Below are positions 36,301 to 59,358 of a stretch of 64,000 nucleotides of DNA, piece after piece. The position numbers and the translations under genes were made by a program. Positions within the stretch are counted from its first letter, which is position 1; the number at the start of each line of letters is the position of its first letter. The stretch comes from Streptomyces avermitilis MA-4680 = NBRC 14893 (GTDB lineage: Bacteria > Actinomycetota > Actinomycetes > Streptomycetales > Streptomycetaceae). The stretch is taken from NCBI RefSeq assembly GCF_000009765.2, contig NC_003155.5, positions 3,534,001 to 3,598,000 on the forward strand, in the 5' to 3' direction. Below the pieces are notes generated by a model that did no database searches, had not been told where the DNA came from, and saw only the letters and a program-made list of their open reading frames with translations.

Positions 36301-39300
36301 GAACGAACGCCACACCGCCGCCAGCGACACCATCACCGCCCACAACACCGGCTGCACCACATCCACCCGGGACCACAACGGATCCCCCGCGTCCCGGAAC
36401 ACCACATCCCTCAGCGACCAGTCCACCAACGGCGACAACGCCCGCTCACACGCCACCATCGACTCGGCGAACACCGGCGAGACATCCCACAAATCCCGCC
36501 CCATCCCCACCCACTGCGACCCCTGCCCCGGGAACACGAACACCACCCGGCCACCGGCGGCGGTGGTGCCCGACACGACGCCGGCGTCCGGCTCCCGCGC
36601 GGCGACCGAGCGCAAACGGTCGAGCAGGCCGGCCGCGTCGCCGCCGAGCACCACCGCACGGTGTTCCAGGTTCGCTCGCGTCGTCGCCAGCGAGAACGCC
36701 ACGTCGGTGACGTCGAGGCCCGGCTCGCGCTCCACCAGGCCGCCCAGGCGCCCGGCCTGGCCGCACAGGGCGCCGCTCGACCGGCCCGAGAACACCCACG
36801 GGACGACCGGCGTCACCAGTGCGGGTGCTGCCGGGGCCGCCTCGTCGGGCGCGGCCGGTGTCTCCTCGGCGGCGGGCGCCTCCTCGATGATCACGTGGGC
36901 GTTCGTGCCGCTGATGCCGAACGAGGACACGCCCGCCCGGCGCGGACGCTCCCCCTGCGGCCACTCCCGCGCCTGGGTCAGCAGCTCCACCGCACCGGCG
37001 GACCAGTCCACCTTGGGGGTCGGTTCGTCCACGTTCAGGGTCTTGGGCAACAGGCCGTTGCGCAGGGCCAGTACGGACTTGATGACGCCCGCGACACCGG
37101 CCGCGGCACCCGTGTGCCCGATGTTGGACTTCACGGAGCCGAGCCACAGCGGCCGGTCGGCCGGTCGCTCCTGACCGTACGTGGCCAGCAGCGCCTGGGC
37201 CTCGATCGGGTCGCCCAGCGTCGTCCCCGTACCGTGCGCCTCCACCATGTCCACGTCCGCCAGCGCCAGTCCGGCGTTGGCGACCGCCTGCCGGATCACC
37301 CGCTGCTGCGAGGGACCGTTCGGCGCGCTCAGACCGTTCGACGCACCGTCCTGGTTGATCGCGCTGCCACGGATGACGGCGAGCACTTCATGACCGTTGC
37401 GGCGCGCGTCCGAGAGCCGCTCGACGACCACCATGCCGACGCCCTCGCCCCAGCCGATGCCGTCGGCGGCGGCCGCGAAGGCCTTGGTGCGGCCGTCCAC
37501 CGAGAGTCCGCCCAGCGTGTCGAACTCCGCGAACGCGCCCGGGGTGGCCATCAGACCGACGCCGCCGGTCAGGGCGAGCGAGCACTCACCGCCGCGCAGC
37601 GCCTGGGCGGCGAGGTGCAGGGCGACCAGCGAGGACGAGCACGCCGTGTCCACCGTCACCGCGGGCCCCTCCAGGCCGAGGGTGTAGGAGATGCGCCCGG
37701 ACATGACGCTGCCGGAGGAACCGGTGACGGCGTAGCCCTGGCTGGCCGGCGAGTTCATCAGGAGCGCGCCGTACTCGACGGCCGTACCGCCGACGAAGAC
37801 GCCGGTGTCGCTGCCCCGCAGTGAGTGCGGATCGATGCCGGTGCGCTCCACGGCCTCCCACGACGCTTCGAGGAGCAGCCGCTGCTGCGGGTCCATCGCC
37901 ATCGCCTCACGCGGCGAGATCCCGAAGAAGCCGGCGTCGAAGTCGCCCGCCTCGTGCAGAAATCCGGCACGGCGGAGGCTGGCGAGGTTCCACCGGTCCC
38001 AGCCGCGGTAGGAGGGGAAGTCGGACATCCCGTCCTTGTTCTCCACCACGACCTGCCACAGGTCCTCCGGCGAGGAGACTCCGCCCGAGTAGCGGCAGGC
38101 CATGCCAACGATGGCGAGGGGTTCGTCGGCATCGGCCCGTACGACGTCGGCGGCCGGGACGAGGTCCGGCCCGGCGCCGATCAGTTCGGTGCGCAGGTGG
38201 GCGGCGAGCTGCCGCGGGTTGGGGTAGTCGAAGACGAGGGTCGCGGGCAGCCGCAGACCGGTGGCGGTGTTCAGCAGGTTGCGCAGTTCCATCGCGGTCA
38301 GCGAGTCGAACCCGAGTTCCTTGAACGGCCGCTCCGGAGTGATCTCGGCCGTGGAGGAGTGGGCCAGGATGCGGGCCGCCTCGCCGCGCACCAGGTCCAG
38401 CAGCAGATCGAGCTGCTCGGCCTGGCCGAGCGCCGCGAGCTCCGTCCGGAGGGCCGAGCCCGCCGAGTCGTCACCGAGCACGTCGGCGGAGTCCTCGCTC
38501 AGGACGCGGGCGACTTCGGGGATGTCCTCGATCAGGGGACGGCGCCGGGCCATCGTGTAGCCGGGGGTGAAGCGTTCCCAGTCCATGTCGGTGACCGTCA
38601 GCGCGGTCTCGTCCTGCTCCAGCGCCTGTCGCAGGGCCTCGACGGCCCGTGCCGGGTCCATCGGACGGACGCCGCGGCGCGCGAGCTGCTCGGCGGTGTC
38701 GTCGGTGGCCATGCCGGTGGCCTTCCAGCCGCCCCACGACACGGAGGTCGCGGCGAGGCCGCGGGCCCGGCGGTCCCATGCGAGTCCGTCCAGGTACGCG
38801 TTGGCCGCGGCGTAGCCGCCGTTGCCGGCGCTGCCCCAGATCGCGGCTCCGGAGGAGAACACCACGAAGGCGTCCAGTTCGAGGCCGCGTTCGGTGGTGA
38901 GCTCGTCCAGGTGACGGGCGCCGAGGGTCTTGGCGGCCATCTGTGCGTCCAGGTCGGCGAGGTCGAGTTCCCGTACGGTGCCGTAGCTGGCGACTCCGGC
39001 GGTGTGGAAGACGGCGGTGGGCGGGTGCTCGGCGATCACGTGGGCGAGGGCGTCGCGGTCGGTCACGTCGCACGCGGCGAACGTCACCTCCGCGCCCAAG
39101 CCGCCCAGTTCCGCGGCCAGTTCGGCAGCACCCTCGGCCCGCTCACCACTACGGCTGACGAGCAGCAGACGCTCGGCGCCCTCCTTCGCCAGCCAGCGCG
39201 CCAGATGCGCACCGATGCCACCGGTGCCGCCGGTGATCAGCACCGTGCCATGAGGGTTCCAGTCGCGTACGGGTGCCGGGTTCGCGCCCAGCGGAGCCCG

Positions 39301-42300
39301 CACCAGACGACGGGCATACGCACCCGACGACCGCACCGCTACCTGATCCTCACCCTCCCCCGCCGCCAACACACCAGCGAACCCGGAAGCAACCCGCTCG
39401 TCCCACACCTCCGGCACATCGACCAGACCGCCCCAACTACCCGGCTGCTCCAGACCGACGATCTGCCCCAGCGCCCACACCTGCGTCTGCACCGGACGGA
39501 TCACATCGCCCGACCCCACCGAGGCGGCGCCATGCGTCAGGACCCACAACGGCGCCTCAACCCCGGCATCCGCCAAGCCCTGAACCAACGTCACTGTCGC
39601 GGCGGGTGCGGCCTTCTCGTCCCAGCCCAGCAGCGACACCACACCGGACAGTTCACCGGCTTCGGCCAGGCGCCCGGCCAGCGCCTCGCGGCCCTCCTCC
39701 GTCTCCCACGCCAGTACGACGACCTCGGCGCCGGCGCCGACCAGGGCCTCCTCGATCCGCTCGGCCGGAGCACCTTCGCCGGGGGCGACCACCAGCCACG
39801 TGCCCGACAGCCGGCCCGCCGACGGCACCGTCACCGAACGCCACACCGTCCGGTACCGCCACGAATCCAGCACCGACCGCTCCTGACGCCCCTTGCGCCA
39901 AGCCGACAACGCCGAGAGCACCGGCTCCCACGCCTCCGGGTCCGCACCGTCGACCAGCGCGGCCACGCCCTGCACATCGGCGCGCTCCACCGCACCCCAG
40001 AAGGCCGCGTCCACCGGGTCGACGACGCCGTCCGTACCGGGCGCGGCCGCGTCCTCGAGCCAGTAGCGCTGGTGCTGGAAGGCGTACGTCGGCAGCCCGA
40101 TCCGGCGGGTTCCGGTGCCGGCGAACAGCACCGACCAGTCGACGGGAGCACCGGCGACGTGTGCCTCGGCGAGTGACGTCAGGAGACGGTCCGCGCCACC
40201 GTCGTCACGGCGCAGCGACCCCACCGTCACCACAGCCCGGTCCGCGACCTCACCGGTCTCGGCCACCGCCATGTTGAGTACGGGGTGCGGACTGGCTTCC
40301 ACGAAGAGTCCGTGCGCCTGGTCGGCGAGCAGCCGCACCACCGGCTCGAACCGGACCCGCTCCCGCAGATTCGTCACCCAGTACCGGGCGTCCAGACCGG
40401 ACGTGTCCAGCCGCCCCCCGGTCACCGTGGAATAGAAGGCGACCGTGGACGACTTCGGCCGGATGCCGGCGAGTTCGGCGAGCAGGTCGTCGTTGAGGGC
40501 ATCCACCTGCGCGGAGTGCGAGGCGTAGTCCACCGCGATACGACGGGCCCGCACCCCCGACCCCTCACACTCCGCAAGGAGCTCATCCAGTGCCTCGGGC
40601 TCCCCCGAGACCACCACCGAGGTGGGCCCGTTCACCGCCGCGACACCGATCCGGCCCTCGAACCGGGCGAGACGCTCCTCGACGCCCTCCACCGGCAGCG
40701 CAACGGACACCATCCCGCCCTTACCGGACAGCTTCTCCAGCACCAGCCGCGACCGCACGGCCACCACCCGCGCCCCGTCCTCCAGCGACAGACCACCCGC
40801 CACACACGCCGCAGCAACCTCACCCTGCGAATGCCCGACCACCGCAGCCGGCTCCACCCCGAACGAACGCCACACCGCCGCCAGCGACACCATCACCGCC
40901 CACAACACCGGCTGCACCACATCCACCCGAGACCACAACGGATCCCCCGCGTCCCGGAACACCACATCCCTCAACGACCAGTCCACCAACGGCGACAACG
41001 CCCGCTCACACGCCACCATCGACTCGGCGAACACCGGCGAGACATCCCACAAATCCCGCCCCATCCCCACCCACTGCGACCCCTGACCCGGGAACACGAA
41101 CACCACACCGGTGTCCGTGCCGTTGCCACGGATCACGGCCGGGGAGATGGCGGCTTCGGCGACGGCGTTCAGCCCGCGCGTGAGTTCCTCCGAGGTGCTG
41201 CCGAGTACCACCGCACGGTGTTCCAGGTTCGCTCGCGTCGTCGCCAGCGAGAAGCCCACATCCAGCGGGGCCGCCTCGGGACGCCCGGCCAGGTGCTCGG
41301 CCAGCCGTGCCGCCTGAGCCCGCAACGCCGCCTCGGTACGCCCCGACACCAGCCACGGCACCGGCCCGCTCAACGCCGGACGCCCCTCCGCCCCCGGCGC
41401 CTCCGCGGACCCCGGCACCTCCGCACCCTCCGGCTCCGGCGCCTGCTCCAGAATCACGTGCGCGTTCGTGCCACTGATCCCGAACGACGACACACCCGCC
41501 CGGCGCGGACGCTCCGCATCCGGCCACTCCCGCGCCTGCGTCAACAGCTCCACCGCACCCGCCGACCAGTCCACCTGCGGCGTCGGCTCGTCCACATGCA
41601 GCGTCTTCGGCAACAGGCCGTTGCGCAGGGCCAGTACGGCCTTGATGACGCCCGCCACGCCGGCCGCGGCACCCGTGTGCCCGAAGTTGGACTTCACGGA
41701 GCCGAGCCACAGCGGCCGGTCGGCCGGACGGTCCTGCCCATAGGTGGCCAGCAGCGCCTGGGCCTCGATCGGGTCGCCCAGCGTCGTCCCCGTACCGTGC
41801 GCCTCCACCATGTCCACGTCGGCGGCCGACAGACCGGCGTTCGCCAGCGCCTGCCGGATCACCCGCTGCTGCGAAGGCCCGTTCGGCGCGCTCAGACCGT
41901 TCGACGCGCCGTCCTGGTTGATCGCGCTGCCACGGATGACGGCGAGCACTTCGTGACCGTTGCGGCGCGCGTCCGAGAGCCGCTCGACGACCACCATGCC
42001 GACGCCCTCGCCCCAGCCGGTGCCGTCCGCGGATGCCGCGAAGGCCTTGCAGCGGCCGTCGCCCGCCATACCGCCCAAGGTGTCGAACTCCGCGAACGCG
42101 CCCGGCGTGGCCATGATGGTCACACCGCCGGCCAGGGCCAGCTCGCACTCGCCGTTGTTCAGGGACTGAGCGGCTAGGTGCAGGGCGACCAGCGAGGACG
42201 AGCACGCCGTGTCCACCGTCACCGCGGGACCCTCCAGGCCCAGCACGTACGACACCCGGCCCGACATCACGCTGCCGAGCGCACCGGTCATGCCGTAGCC

Positions 42301-45300
42301 GCCGCCGGCCTCGGCCGAGCCCATCAGCACCGCGGGGTAGTCCTGCGGGCCGCCGCCGACGAACACTCCGGTGGAGCTGCCTCGCAGCGACCACGGATCG
42401 ATACCGGCCTGCTCCACCGCCTCCCACGACGTCTCGAGGAGCAGCCGCTGCTGCGGGTCCATCGACGCCGCCTCACGCGGCGAGATCCCGAAGAAGGCGG
42501 CGTCGAACTCCCCTGCCTCGTGCAGGAAACCGGCCTGGCCGACCGCGGGTGCGCCCCAGCGGTCCCAGCCGCGATCGGTGGGGAAGTCGGACAGTTCGTC
42601 GCGGCCTTCGACGATCAGCCGCCACAGGTCGTCGGCGTCGCGCACGCCACCGGGGTAGCGGCAGGCCATGCCGACGATCGCGAGCGGTTCGTCGTCCACC
42701 GGCCGGACGGCCGGTGCCGCGGGTCCGGCTGTCCCCGGCAGACCGTCCACCAGCTCGGTACGCAGCAGGGCCGCCAGCTGTTCCGGGTTGGGATAGTCGA
42801 AGACGAGCGTGGCCGGCAGTCGCAGTCCGGTGGCCTTGGACAGCCGGTTGCGCAGGTCCATCGCGGTCAGCGAGTCGAAGCCGAGTTCCTTGAACGGCCT
42901 GGTCGGCGTGATCTCCGCCGTCGACCCGTGCGCCAGCACCTGGGCCGCCTCGCCGCGCACCAGCCCCAGCAGCGTGGCCTGCCGCTCGGTCTCCGTCATC
43001 GCGGCGAGCCGCTCCCGCAGACCCACGCCTGCCGAGTCCAGGGTCTCCCCGGCCCCGGCCGCCCCACTCAGTGCCTCACCGGCTTCGGGGATGTCCTCGA
43101 TGAGCGGGCGGCGCCGGGCCATCGCGTATCCCGGAGTGAACAGCGCCCAGTCCATGTCGGTCACCGTCACCGACACCTCGTCCTGCTCCAGCACCTGCCG
43201 CAACGCCTGCACCGCCAGCACCGGATCCAGCAGCCGCACACCCCGACGCGACAACTGCTCCGCCGTGTCCCCCACCGCCATCGCCGTCGCCTGCCAACCG
43301 CCCCACGACACCGACGTCCCCGCCACACCACGCGCCCGCCGCCGCCGCACCAGACCGTCCAGATAACCGCCCGCGGCCGCATTCGCACCATTACTGCCAC
43401 TGCCCCACACCGCAGCCCCGGAGGAGAACACCACGAACGCCTCCAACTCCACACCGAGCTCGGCGGTCAACTCGTCCAGATGACGAGCGCCGAGAACGCG
43501 GGCGGAGAGCACGTCGGTGAAGTGCTCGGGGGTGGCGGTGGCGAGTTCCGCGTAACCGGATATACCGGCGGTGTGGAAGACGGCGGTGAGGGGGTGCTCC
43601 GCCGGGATGCCGGCGATCACGTGGGCGAGGGCGTCGCGGTCGCTCACGTCGCACGCGGCGAACGTCACCTCCGCGCCCAAGCCGCCCAACTCCGTGGCCA
43701 GTTCGGCAGCACCTTCTGCCTGCTCGCCACTACGGCTGACCAGCAGCAGACGCTCGGCGCCCTCCTTCGCCAGCCAACGGGCCAGATGCGCACCAATACC
43801 GCCGGTACCACCCGTGATCAGCACCGTGCCATGGGGGTTCCAGTCGCGTACGGGTGCCGGGTTCGCACCCAGCGGAGCCCGCACCAGACGACGGGCATAC
43901 GCACCCGACGACCGCACCGCTACCTGATCCTCACCCTCCCCCGCCGCCAACACGGCAGTCAGCCCGGAAGCAACCCGCTCGTCCCACACCCCCGGCACAT
44001 CGACCAGACCACCCCAACTACCCGGCTGCTCCAGACCGGCCACCTGACCCAGCGCCCACACCTGCGTCTGCACCGGGTGCACCACATCCTCCGCACCCAC
44101 CGACGCGGCACCCTGCGTCAACACCCACAACGGCGCCTCGACCCCGGCATCCGCCAAAGCCTGGACGAGCGTCACCGTCGCGACAGGCGCGGCCTCCTCA
44201 TCCCAGCCCAACAGCGACACCACACCCGACACCTCACCGGCTCCGGTAAGGCGCCCGGCCAGAGCCTCACGGCCCTCCTCCGCCTCCCACGCCAGTACGA
44301 CGGCCTCGGCGCCGACCGCCTCCAGCGCCCGCCGGACCTCCTCGACCGGCCCCGCGCCCCCCGGCGTCACCACCAGCCACGTCCCCGACAACCGGCCCAC
44401 CGACGGCACCGTCACCGAACGCCACACCGTCCGATACCGCCACGAATCCAGCACCGACCGCTCCTGACGCCCCCGGCGCCAAGCCGACAACGCCGAGAGC
44501 ACCGGCTCCCACACCTCAGGCTCCGCACCGTCCACCAGCGCGGCCACGCCCTGCACATCGGCGCGCTCCACCGCACCCCAGAACGCGGCATCCGCCGGGT
44601 CGTCGGAGAAACCGCTCTGGCCGGGCAGCGCAACGTCGTCGAGCCAGTAGCGCTGGTGCTGGAACGCGTAGGTCGGCAGATCGACCCGGCGCACCGGCAT
44701 CCCGGCGAACAGCACCGACCAGTCGACGGGAGCGCCCGCCACGTAGGCCTCCGCGAGCGACGTCAGGAAGCGGTCCGCGCCACCGTCGTCACGCCGCAAC
44801 GACCCCACTGTCACCACAGCCCGGTCCGCGACCTCACCGGTCTCGGCCACCGCCATCGTCAACACCGGATGCGGACTCGACTCGACGAAGACCGAACTCC
44901 CCTTCTCCGCCAACAGCCGCACCACCGGCTCGAACCGCACCCGCTCCCGCAGATTCGTCACCCAGTACCGCGCGTCCAGACCGGACGTGTCCAGCCGCTC
45001 ACCCGTCACCGTCGAGTAGAACGCCACCGACGACGACCGGGGCTGAATGTCCGCGAGCTCCCTCAACAGATCCTCGTTGAGGGCATCCACCTGCGCGGAG
45101 TGCGAGGCGTAATCCACCGCGATACGACGGGCCCGTACCCCTGACTCCTCACATTCCGCAAGGAGTTCATCCAGTGCGTCGGGCTCACCGGAGACGACGA
45201 CGGAGCCGGGCCCGTTGACGGCCGCGACACCGATCCGGCCCTCGAACCGGGCGAGACGCTCCTCGACCTCCCCGACCGGCAGCGCAACGGACACCATGCC

Positions 45301-47388
45301 GCCCTTGCCGGACAGCTTCTCCAGCACCAGCCGCGACCTCACGGCCACCACCCGCGCCCCGTCCTCCAGCGACAGCCCACCCGCCACACACGCCGCAGCG
45401 ACCTCACCCTGCGAATGCCCCACGACAGCGGCAGGCTCCACCCCGAACGAACGCCACACCGCCGCCAGCGACACCATCACCGCCCACAACACCGGCTGCA
45501 CCACATCCACCCGGGACCAGGACGGAGTGCCCTCCTCCTGCCGCACCACGGCGAGCAGCGACCAGTCGACGTGCGGGGCCAGTGCCTCCCCGCACTCCTC
45601 CATCCGTGCGCGGAACACCGGTGCGGAGTCCAGCAGCTCCGCCGCCATCCCCACCCACTGCGACCCCTGACCCGGGAACACGAACACGACGCCGCTGTCG
45701 GCGGTGGCTCGGCCGGCCACGACACCCGCGACGCCCGCACCGTCCCCGCTGTCGGCGACCGACCGCAGTCCGGCGATCAGTTCGTCGCGGTCGGCGCTCA
45801 CCACCACCGCCCGCTGTTCGAAGGCCGAACGGGTCCGCGCCAGCGAGAAGCCCACATCCAGCGGGGTCGCCTCGGGACGCCCGGCCAGGTGCTCGGCCAG
45901 CCGTGCCGCCTGAGCCCGCAACGCCGCCTCGGTACGCCCCGACACCAGCCACGGCACCGGCCCGCTCAACGCCGGACGCCCCTCCGCCCCCGGCGCCTCC
46001 GCGGACTCCGGTACCTCCGCGCCCTCCGGCTCCGGCGCCTGTTCCAGGATCACGTGCGCGTTCGTGCCACTGATGCCGAACGAGGACACACCCGCCCGTC
46101 GCGGGCCGTCCGTCTCCGGCCACTCCCGCGCCTGCGTCAACAGCTCCACCGCACCCGCCGACCAGTCCACCTGCGGCGTCGGCTCGTCCACATGCAGCGT
46201 CTTCGGCAACAGGCCGTGCTGGAGCGAGAGAACGGCCTTGATCACTCCGGAGACGCCGGCCGCGGCCTGGGTGTGTCCGATGTTGGACTTCAGGGTGCCG
46301 AGCCACAGCGGCCGGTCGGCCGGGCGGTCCTGGCCGTAGGTCGCGAGCAGCGCTTCGGCCTCGATCGGGTCGCCCAGCGTCGTCCCCGTGCCGTGCGCCT
46401 CCACCATGTCCACGTCGGCGGCCGACAGACCGGCGTTCGCCAGCGCCTGCCGGATCACCCGCTGCTGCGAAGGACCGTTCGGCGCGCTCAGACCGTTCGA
46501 CGCGCCGTCCTGGTTCACCGCCGACCCGCGGATCACCGCCAGGACGGGGTGACCGTCCCGGCGCGCGTCGGTCAGGCGCTGGACGGCGAGTACGCCCGCC
46601 CCTTCGCCCCAGCCGGTGCCGTCGGCGGACGCGGCGAAGGCCTTGCAGCGGCCGTCGCCCGCCGATCCGCCGGTCGCCGAGAACTCCGCGAAGATCGACG
46701 GGGTGACGAGCACCAGCACGCCGCCGGCCAGCGCGAGATCGCATTCGCCGGTGCGCAGCGACTTGACGGCGAGGTGCAGGGCGACCAGCGAGGACGAGCA
46801 CGCCGTGTCCACCGTGACCGCGGGACCCTCCAGGCCCAGCACGTAGGAGATCCGGCCGGACAGCACACTGCCGGGGGCGCCCGTCAGCGCGTAACCGCCC
46901 GCTCCCTCGGCCGAGTTCATCACCAGCGCGCCGTACTCCTGCGGGGCTCCGCCGATGAACACGCCGGTGCGGCTTCCCTTGAGCGTGGCGGGGTCGATGC
47001 CGGCCCGCTCCAGTGCCTCCCACGACGTTTCCAGGAGCAGCCGCTGCTGCGGGTCCATCGCCATCGCCTCACGCGGCGAGATGCGGAAGAAGGCGGGGTC
47101 GAAGTCGCCGGCGTCGTGGAGGAAGGCACCCGTACGGGCGGTGGGGATGTCCCAGCGGTCCCAGCCGCGGTCGGTGGGGAAGCCCGACATGGCGTCGCGG
47201 CCTTCCGTGATCAGCCGCCACAGGTCCTCGGTGTCGCGGACACCGCCCGGGTAGCGGCAGCCGATGCCCACGATGGCGAGAGGTTCCGCGGAGGCCGTGG
47301 TGAGCCGCTGGTTCTGCTGCCGAAGCCGCTCGTTCTCCAGCAGCGAGGCCCGCAGCGCGTCGACGACCTCCGACATGGAACTGTTCAT
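33331..47388 (-). CDS. olmA6: Type I modular PKS, three methylmalonyl modules each KS-AT-KR-ACP; KRs of modules 1 and 3 inactive (oligomycin M12-M14)
   Basis: Predicted 4685 residues from the ATG at 47388 (GGGAG six bases upstream); an in-frame TTG at 47424 has no such site. The N-terminus ([21 protein letters not shown]) is the long-helix docking type that pairs with [14 protein letters not shown] tails such as that of olmA5. All three modules have TACSSS KSs (Cys near 195, 1728, 3248), GHSQGE/YASH ATs (methylmalonyl) and GFDSL ACPs. The middle KR has GGYAAAN (active, with Trp in AIWGS, A-type). The first and third KRs read GANAAAGG: the catalytic Tyr is Asn and the catalytic Asn is Gly, so both should be dead. 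Predicted output is 11-keto, 9-OH and 7-keto with methyls at 10, 8 and 6, exactly as in oligomycin. The C-terminal tail ([13 protein letters not shown]) fits the olmA7 N-terminus. Confidence 0.94.
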   Translation of the reverse strand: MNSSMSEVVDALRASLLENERLRQQNQRLTTASAEPLAIVGIGCRYPGGVRDTEDLWRLITEGRDAMSGFPTDRGWDRWDIPTARTGAFLHDAGDFDPAFFRISPREAMAMDPQQRLLLETSWEALERAGIDPATLKGSRTGVFIGGAPQEYGALVMNSAEGAGGYALTGAPGSVLSGRISYVLGLEGPAVTVDTACSSSLVALHLAVKSLRTGECDLALAGGVLVLVTPSIFAEFSATGGSAGDGRCKAFAASADGTGWGEGAGVLAVQRLTDARRDGHPVLAVIRGSAVNQDGASNGLSAPNGPSQQRVIRQALANAGLSAADVDMVEAHGTGTTLGDPIEAEALLATYGQDRPADRPLWLGTLKSNIGHTQAAAGVSGVIKAVLSLQHGLLPKTLHVDEPTPQVDWSAGAVELLTQAREWPETDGPRRAGVSSFGISGTNAHVILEQAPEPEGAEVPESAEAPGAEGRPALSGPVPWLVSGRTEAALRAQAARLAEHLAGRPEATPLDVGFSLARTRSAFEQRAVVVSADRDELIAGLRSVADSGDGAGVAGVVAGRATADSGVVFVFPGQGSQWVGMAAELLDSAPVFRARMEECGEALAPHVDWSLLAVVRQEEGTPSWSRVDVVQPVLWAVMVSLAAVWRSFGVEPAAVVGHSQGEVAAACVAGGLSLEDGARVVAVRSRLVLEKLSGKGGMVSVALPVGEVEERLARFEGRIGVAAVNGPGSVVVSGEPDALDELLAECEESGVRARRIAVDYASHSAQVDALNEDLLRELADIQPRSSSVAFYSTVTGERLDTSGLDARYWVTNLRERVRFEPVVRLLAEKGSSVFVESSPHPVLTMAVAETGEVADRAVVTVGSLRRDDGGADRFLTSLAEAYVAGAPVDWSVLFAGMPVRRVDLPTYAFQHQRYWLDDVALPGQSGFSDDPADAAFWGAVERADVQGVAALVDGAEPEVWEPVLSALSAWRRGRQERSVLDSWRYRTVWRSVTVPSVGRLSGTWLVVTPGGAGPVEEVRRALEAVGAEAVVLAWEAEEGREALAGRLTGAGEVSGVVSLLGWDEEAAPVATVTLVQALADAGVEAPLWVLTQGAASVGAEDVVHPVQTQVWALGQVAGLEQPGSWGGLVDVPGVWDERVASGLTAVLAAGEGEDQVAVRSSGAYARRLVRAPLGANPAPVRDWNPHGTVLITGGTGGIGAHLARWLAKEGAERLLLVSRSGEQAEGAAELATELGGLGAEVTFAACDVSDRDALAHVIAGIPAEHPLTAVFHTAGISGYAELATATPEHFTDVLSARVLGARHLDELTAELGVELEAFVVFSSGAAVWGSGSNGANAAAGGYLDGLVRRRRARGVAGTSVSWGGWQATAMAVGDTAEQLSRRGVRLLDPVLAVQALRQVLEQDEVSVTVTDMDWALFTPGYAMARRRPLIEDIPEAGEALSGAAGAGETLDSAGVGLRERLAAMTETERQATLLGLVRGEAAQVLAHGSTAEITPTRPFKELGFDSLTAMDLRNRLSKATGLRLPATLVFDYPNPEQLAALLRTELVDGLPGTAGPAAPAVRPVDDEPLAIVGMACRYPGGVRDADDLWRLIVEGRDELSDFPTDRGWDRWGAPAVGQAGFLHEAGEFDAAFFGISPREAASMDPQQRLLLETSWEAVEQAGIDPWSLRGSSTGVFVGGGPQDYPAVLMGSAEAGGGYGMTGALGSVMSGRVSYVLGLEGPAVTVDTACSSSLVALHLAAQSLNNGECELALAGGVTIMATPGAFAEFDTLGGMAGDGRCKAFAASADGTGWGEGVGMVVVERLSDARRNGHEVLAVIRGSAINQDGASNGLSAPNGPSQQRVIRQALANAGLSAADVDMVEAHGTGTTLGDPIEAQALLATYGQDRPADRPLWLGSVKSNFGHTGAAAGVAGVIKAVLALRNGLLPKTLHVDEPTPQVDWSAGAVELLTQAREWPDAERPRRAGVSSFGISGTNAHVILEQAPEPEGAEVPGSAEAPGAEGRPALSGPVPWLVSGRTEAALRAQAARLAEHLAGRPEAAPLDVGFSLATTRANLEHRAVVLGSTSEELTRGLNAVAEAAISPAVIRGNGTDTGVVFVFPGQGSQWVGMGRDLWDVSPVFAESMVACERALSPLVDWSLRDVVFRDAGDPLWSRVDVVQPVLWAVMVSLAAVWRSFGVEPAAVVGHSQGEVAAACVAGGLSLEDGARVVAVRSRLVLEKLSGKGGMVSVALPVEGVEERLARFEGRIGVAAVNGPTSVVVSGEPEALDELLAECEGSGVRARRIAVDYASHSAQVDALNDDLLAELAGIRPKSSTVAFYSTVTGGRLDTSGLDARYWVTNLRERVRFEPVVRLLADQAHGLFVEASPHPVLNMAVAETGEVADRAVVTVGSLRRDDGGADRLLTSLAEAHVAGAPVDWSVLFAGTGTRRIGLPTYAFQHQRYWLEDAAAPGTDGVVDPVDAAFWGAVERADVQGVAALVDGADPEAWEPVLSALSAWRKGRQERSVLDSWRYRTVWRSVTVPSAGRLSGTWLVVAPGEGAPAERIEEALVGAGAEVVVLAWETEEGREALAGRLAEAGELSGVVSLLGWDEKAAPAATVTLVQGLADAGVEAPLWVLTHGAASVGSGDVIRPVQTQVWALGQIVGLEQPGSWGGLVDVPEVWDERVASGFAGVLAAGEGEDQVAVRSSGAYARRLVRAPLGANPAPVRDWNPHGTVLITGGTGGIGAHLARWLAKEGAERLLLVSRSGERAEGAAELAAELGGLGAEVTFAACDVTDRDALAHVIAEHPPTAVFHTAGVASYGTVRELDLADLDAQMAAKTLGARHLDELTTERGLELDAFVVFSSGAAIWGSAGNGGYAAANAYLDGLAWDRRARGLAATSVSWGGWKATGMATDDTAEQLARRGVRPMDPARAVEALRQALEQDETALTVTDMDWERFTPGYTMARRRPLIEDIPEVARVLSEDSADVLGDDSAGSALRTELAALGQAEQLDLLLDLVRGEAARILAHSSTAEITPERPFKELGFDSLTAMELRNLLNTATGLRLPATLVFDYPNPRQLAAHLRTELIGAGPDLVPAADVVRADADEPLAIVGMACRYSGGVSSPEDLWQVVVENKDGMSDFPSYRGWDRWNLASLRRAGFLHEAGDFDAGFFGISPREAMAMDPQQRLLLEASWEAVERTGIDPHSLRGSDTGVFVGGTAVEYGALLMNSPASQGYAVTGSSGSVMSGRISYTLGLEGPAVTVDTACSSSLVALHLAAQALRGGECSLALTGGVGLMATPGAFAEFDTLGGLSVDGRTKAFAAAADGIGWGEGVGMVVVERLSDARRNGHEVLAVIRGSAINQDGASNGLSAPNGPSQQRVIRQAVANAGLALADVDMVEAHGTGTTLGDPIEAQALLATYGQERPADRPLWLGSVKSNIGHTGAAAGVAGVIKSVLALRNGLLPKTLNVDEPTPKVDWSAGAVELLTQAREWPQGERPRRAGVSSFGISGTNAHVIIEEAPAAEETPAAPDEAAPAAPALVTPVVPWVFSGRSSGALCGQAGRLGGLVEREPGLDVTDVAFSLATTRANLEHRAVVLGGDAAGLLDRLRSVAAREPDAGVVSGTTAAGGRVVFVFPGQGSQWVGMGRDLWDVSPVFAESMVACERALSPLVDWSLRDVVFRDAGDPLWSRVDVVQPVLWAVMVSLAAVWRSFGVDPAAVVGHSQGEVAAACVAGGLSLEDGARVVAVRSRLVLEKLSGKGGMVSVALPVEGVEERLARFEGRIGVAAVNGPTSVVVSGEPDALDELLAECEESGVRARRIAVDYASHSAQVDALNDDLLAELADIRPKSSTVAFYSTVTGDRLDTSGLDARYWVTNLRERVRFEPVVRLLAEKGSSVFVESSPHPVLTMAVAETGEVADRAVVTVGSLRRDDGGADRLLTSLAEAYVAGAPVDWSVLFAGTGARRVDLPTYAFQHQRYWLEGVSVGGEIQEASADAMDAAFWDAVEREDLADLTEVLDTSGGTGPDPAAAAEAWLPALSAWRKGRRKQTTLDSWRYRTEWRTNDRPLSARLSGTWLVVAPSDGAPTERMERTLAGAGAEVVVLAIEAGTDRAELAERLAGTPEAAGVVSLLAWDEHTAVASTLTLIQAHGDIESAAPLWVVTRGAASVDSGDEIRPVQTQVWALGQIVGLEQPGSWGGLVDVPEVWDERVASQVAGVLAAGEGEDQVAVRSSGAYARRLVRAPLGANPAPVRDWNPHGTVLITGGTGGIGAHLARWLAKEGAERLLLVSRSGERAEGAAELAAELGGLGAEVTFAACDVTDRDALAHVIAGIPAEHPLTAVFHTAGVAGHGPLADLDVTDLDTQTAARIAGARHLDELTAELGVELEAFVVFSSGAAVWGSGSNGANAAAGGYLDGLVRLRRARGVAGTSVSWGGWQATAMAVGDTAEQLSRRGVRLLDPVLAVQALRQALEQDEVSVTVTDMDWALFTPGYAMARRRPLIEDIPEAAQVLRDAEEIEDGPEDGAAGADLRKRLAGLTDPERQATLLGLVRGEAAQVLAHGSTAEITPTRPFKELGFDSLTAMDLRNRLSKATGLRLPATLVFDHPNPQRIAEHLRAGLAQDGQQGIADVLDIRRELTRIGEALNSVAPDARAREDIVDHLRDLITQLGTGTGAAEQDTTDLEAATDDEIFDFIDRDLGVS
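33921..34326 (-). repeat. Inactive-KR repeat, M14 copy
   Basis: 406 bp covering the dead active site of the M14 KR. It matches 43086-43491 (M12) with about three mismatches; offset 9165. The neighbouring ACP coding regions are also almost identical. Confidence 0.9.
43086..43491 (-). repeat. Inactive-KR repeat, M12 copy
   Basis: Second copy of the dead KR segment, including the [16 protein letters not shown] stretch. It is in direct orientation with 33921-34326 in the same gene. Confidence 0.9.
43568..44508 (-). repeat. KR structural/catalytic repeat, M12 copy
   Basis: Counterpart of about 29440-30380 in olmA7 (offset 14128). The encoded proteins differ at only a handful of positions here, although the downstream active-site segments differ (dead in M12, live in M15). 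Confidence 0.75.
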
Positions 47389-47440
47389 GCTCAACTCCCA
47401 CTCAAGTGTTTCGTCATCGCGCAAGGACAGGCCCTTTTGC

Positions 47441-47473
47441 AGGCTATGGGGCCGGGAGCTGGATCCCGGCCCC
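47441..47473 (-). promoter_or_regulatory. Perfect inverted repeat abutting a -10-like hexamer upstream of olmA6
   Basis: In the 145-bp gap between olmA3 and olmA6, a perfect 10-bp inverted repeat (47448-47457 and 47464-47473, 6-nt loop) is followed on the minus strand by a -10-like TAGCCT (47446-47441). The hexamer sits in an 11-bp word, CATAGCCTGCA, that is also found at the olmB promoter. The repeat could be an operator over a -35 region or a terminator for olmA3. A single TAGGGG half-site is present further upstream, but not the full direct-repeat box. Confidence 0.5.
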
Positions 47474-47533
47474 AGTTCTGGACCGCGAACACCCCTAAGT
47501 TCTGGGTGGGGTGGCCCGCGGCGGAGGCCTCCG

Positions 47534-59353
<11,820 letters not shown>

Positions 59354-59358
59354 CGGAC

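Noticed and set aside
47448..47473. Calling the palindrome only a rho-independent terminator of olmA3
   Set aside because: It lacks a T-tract and directly abuts a -10-like hexamer shared with the olmB promoter, so I list it as a regulatory element with the terminator as an alternative.
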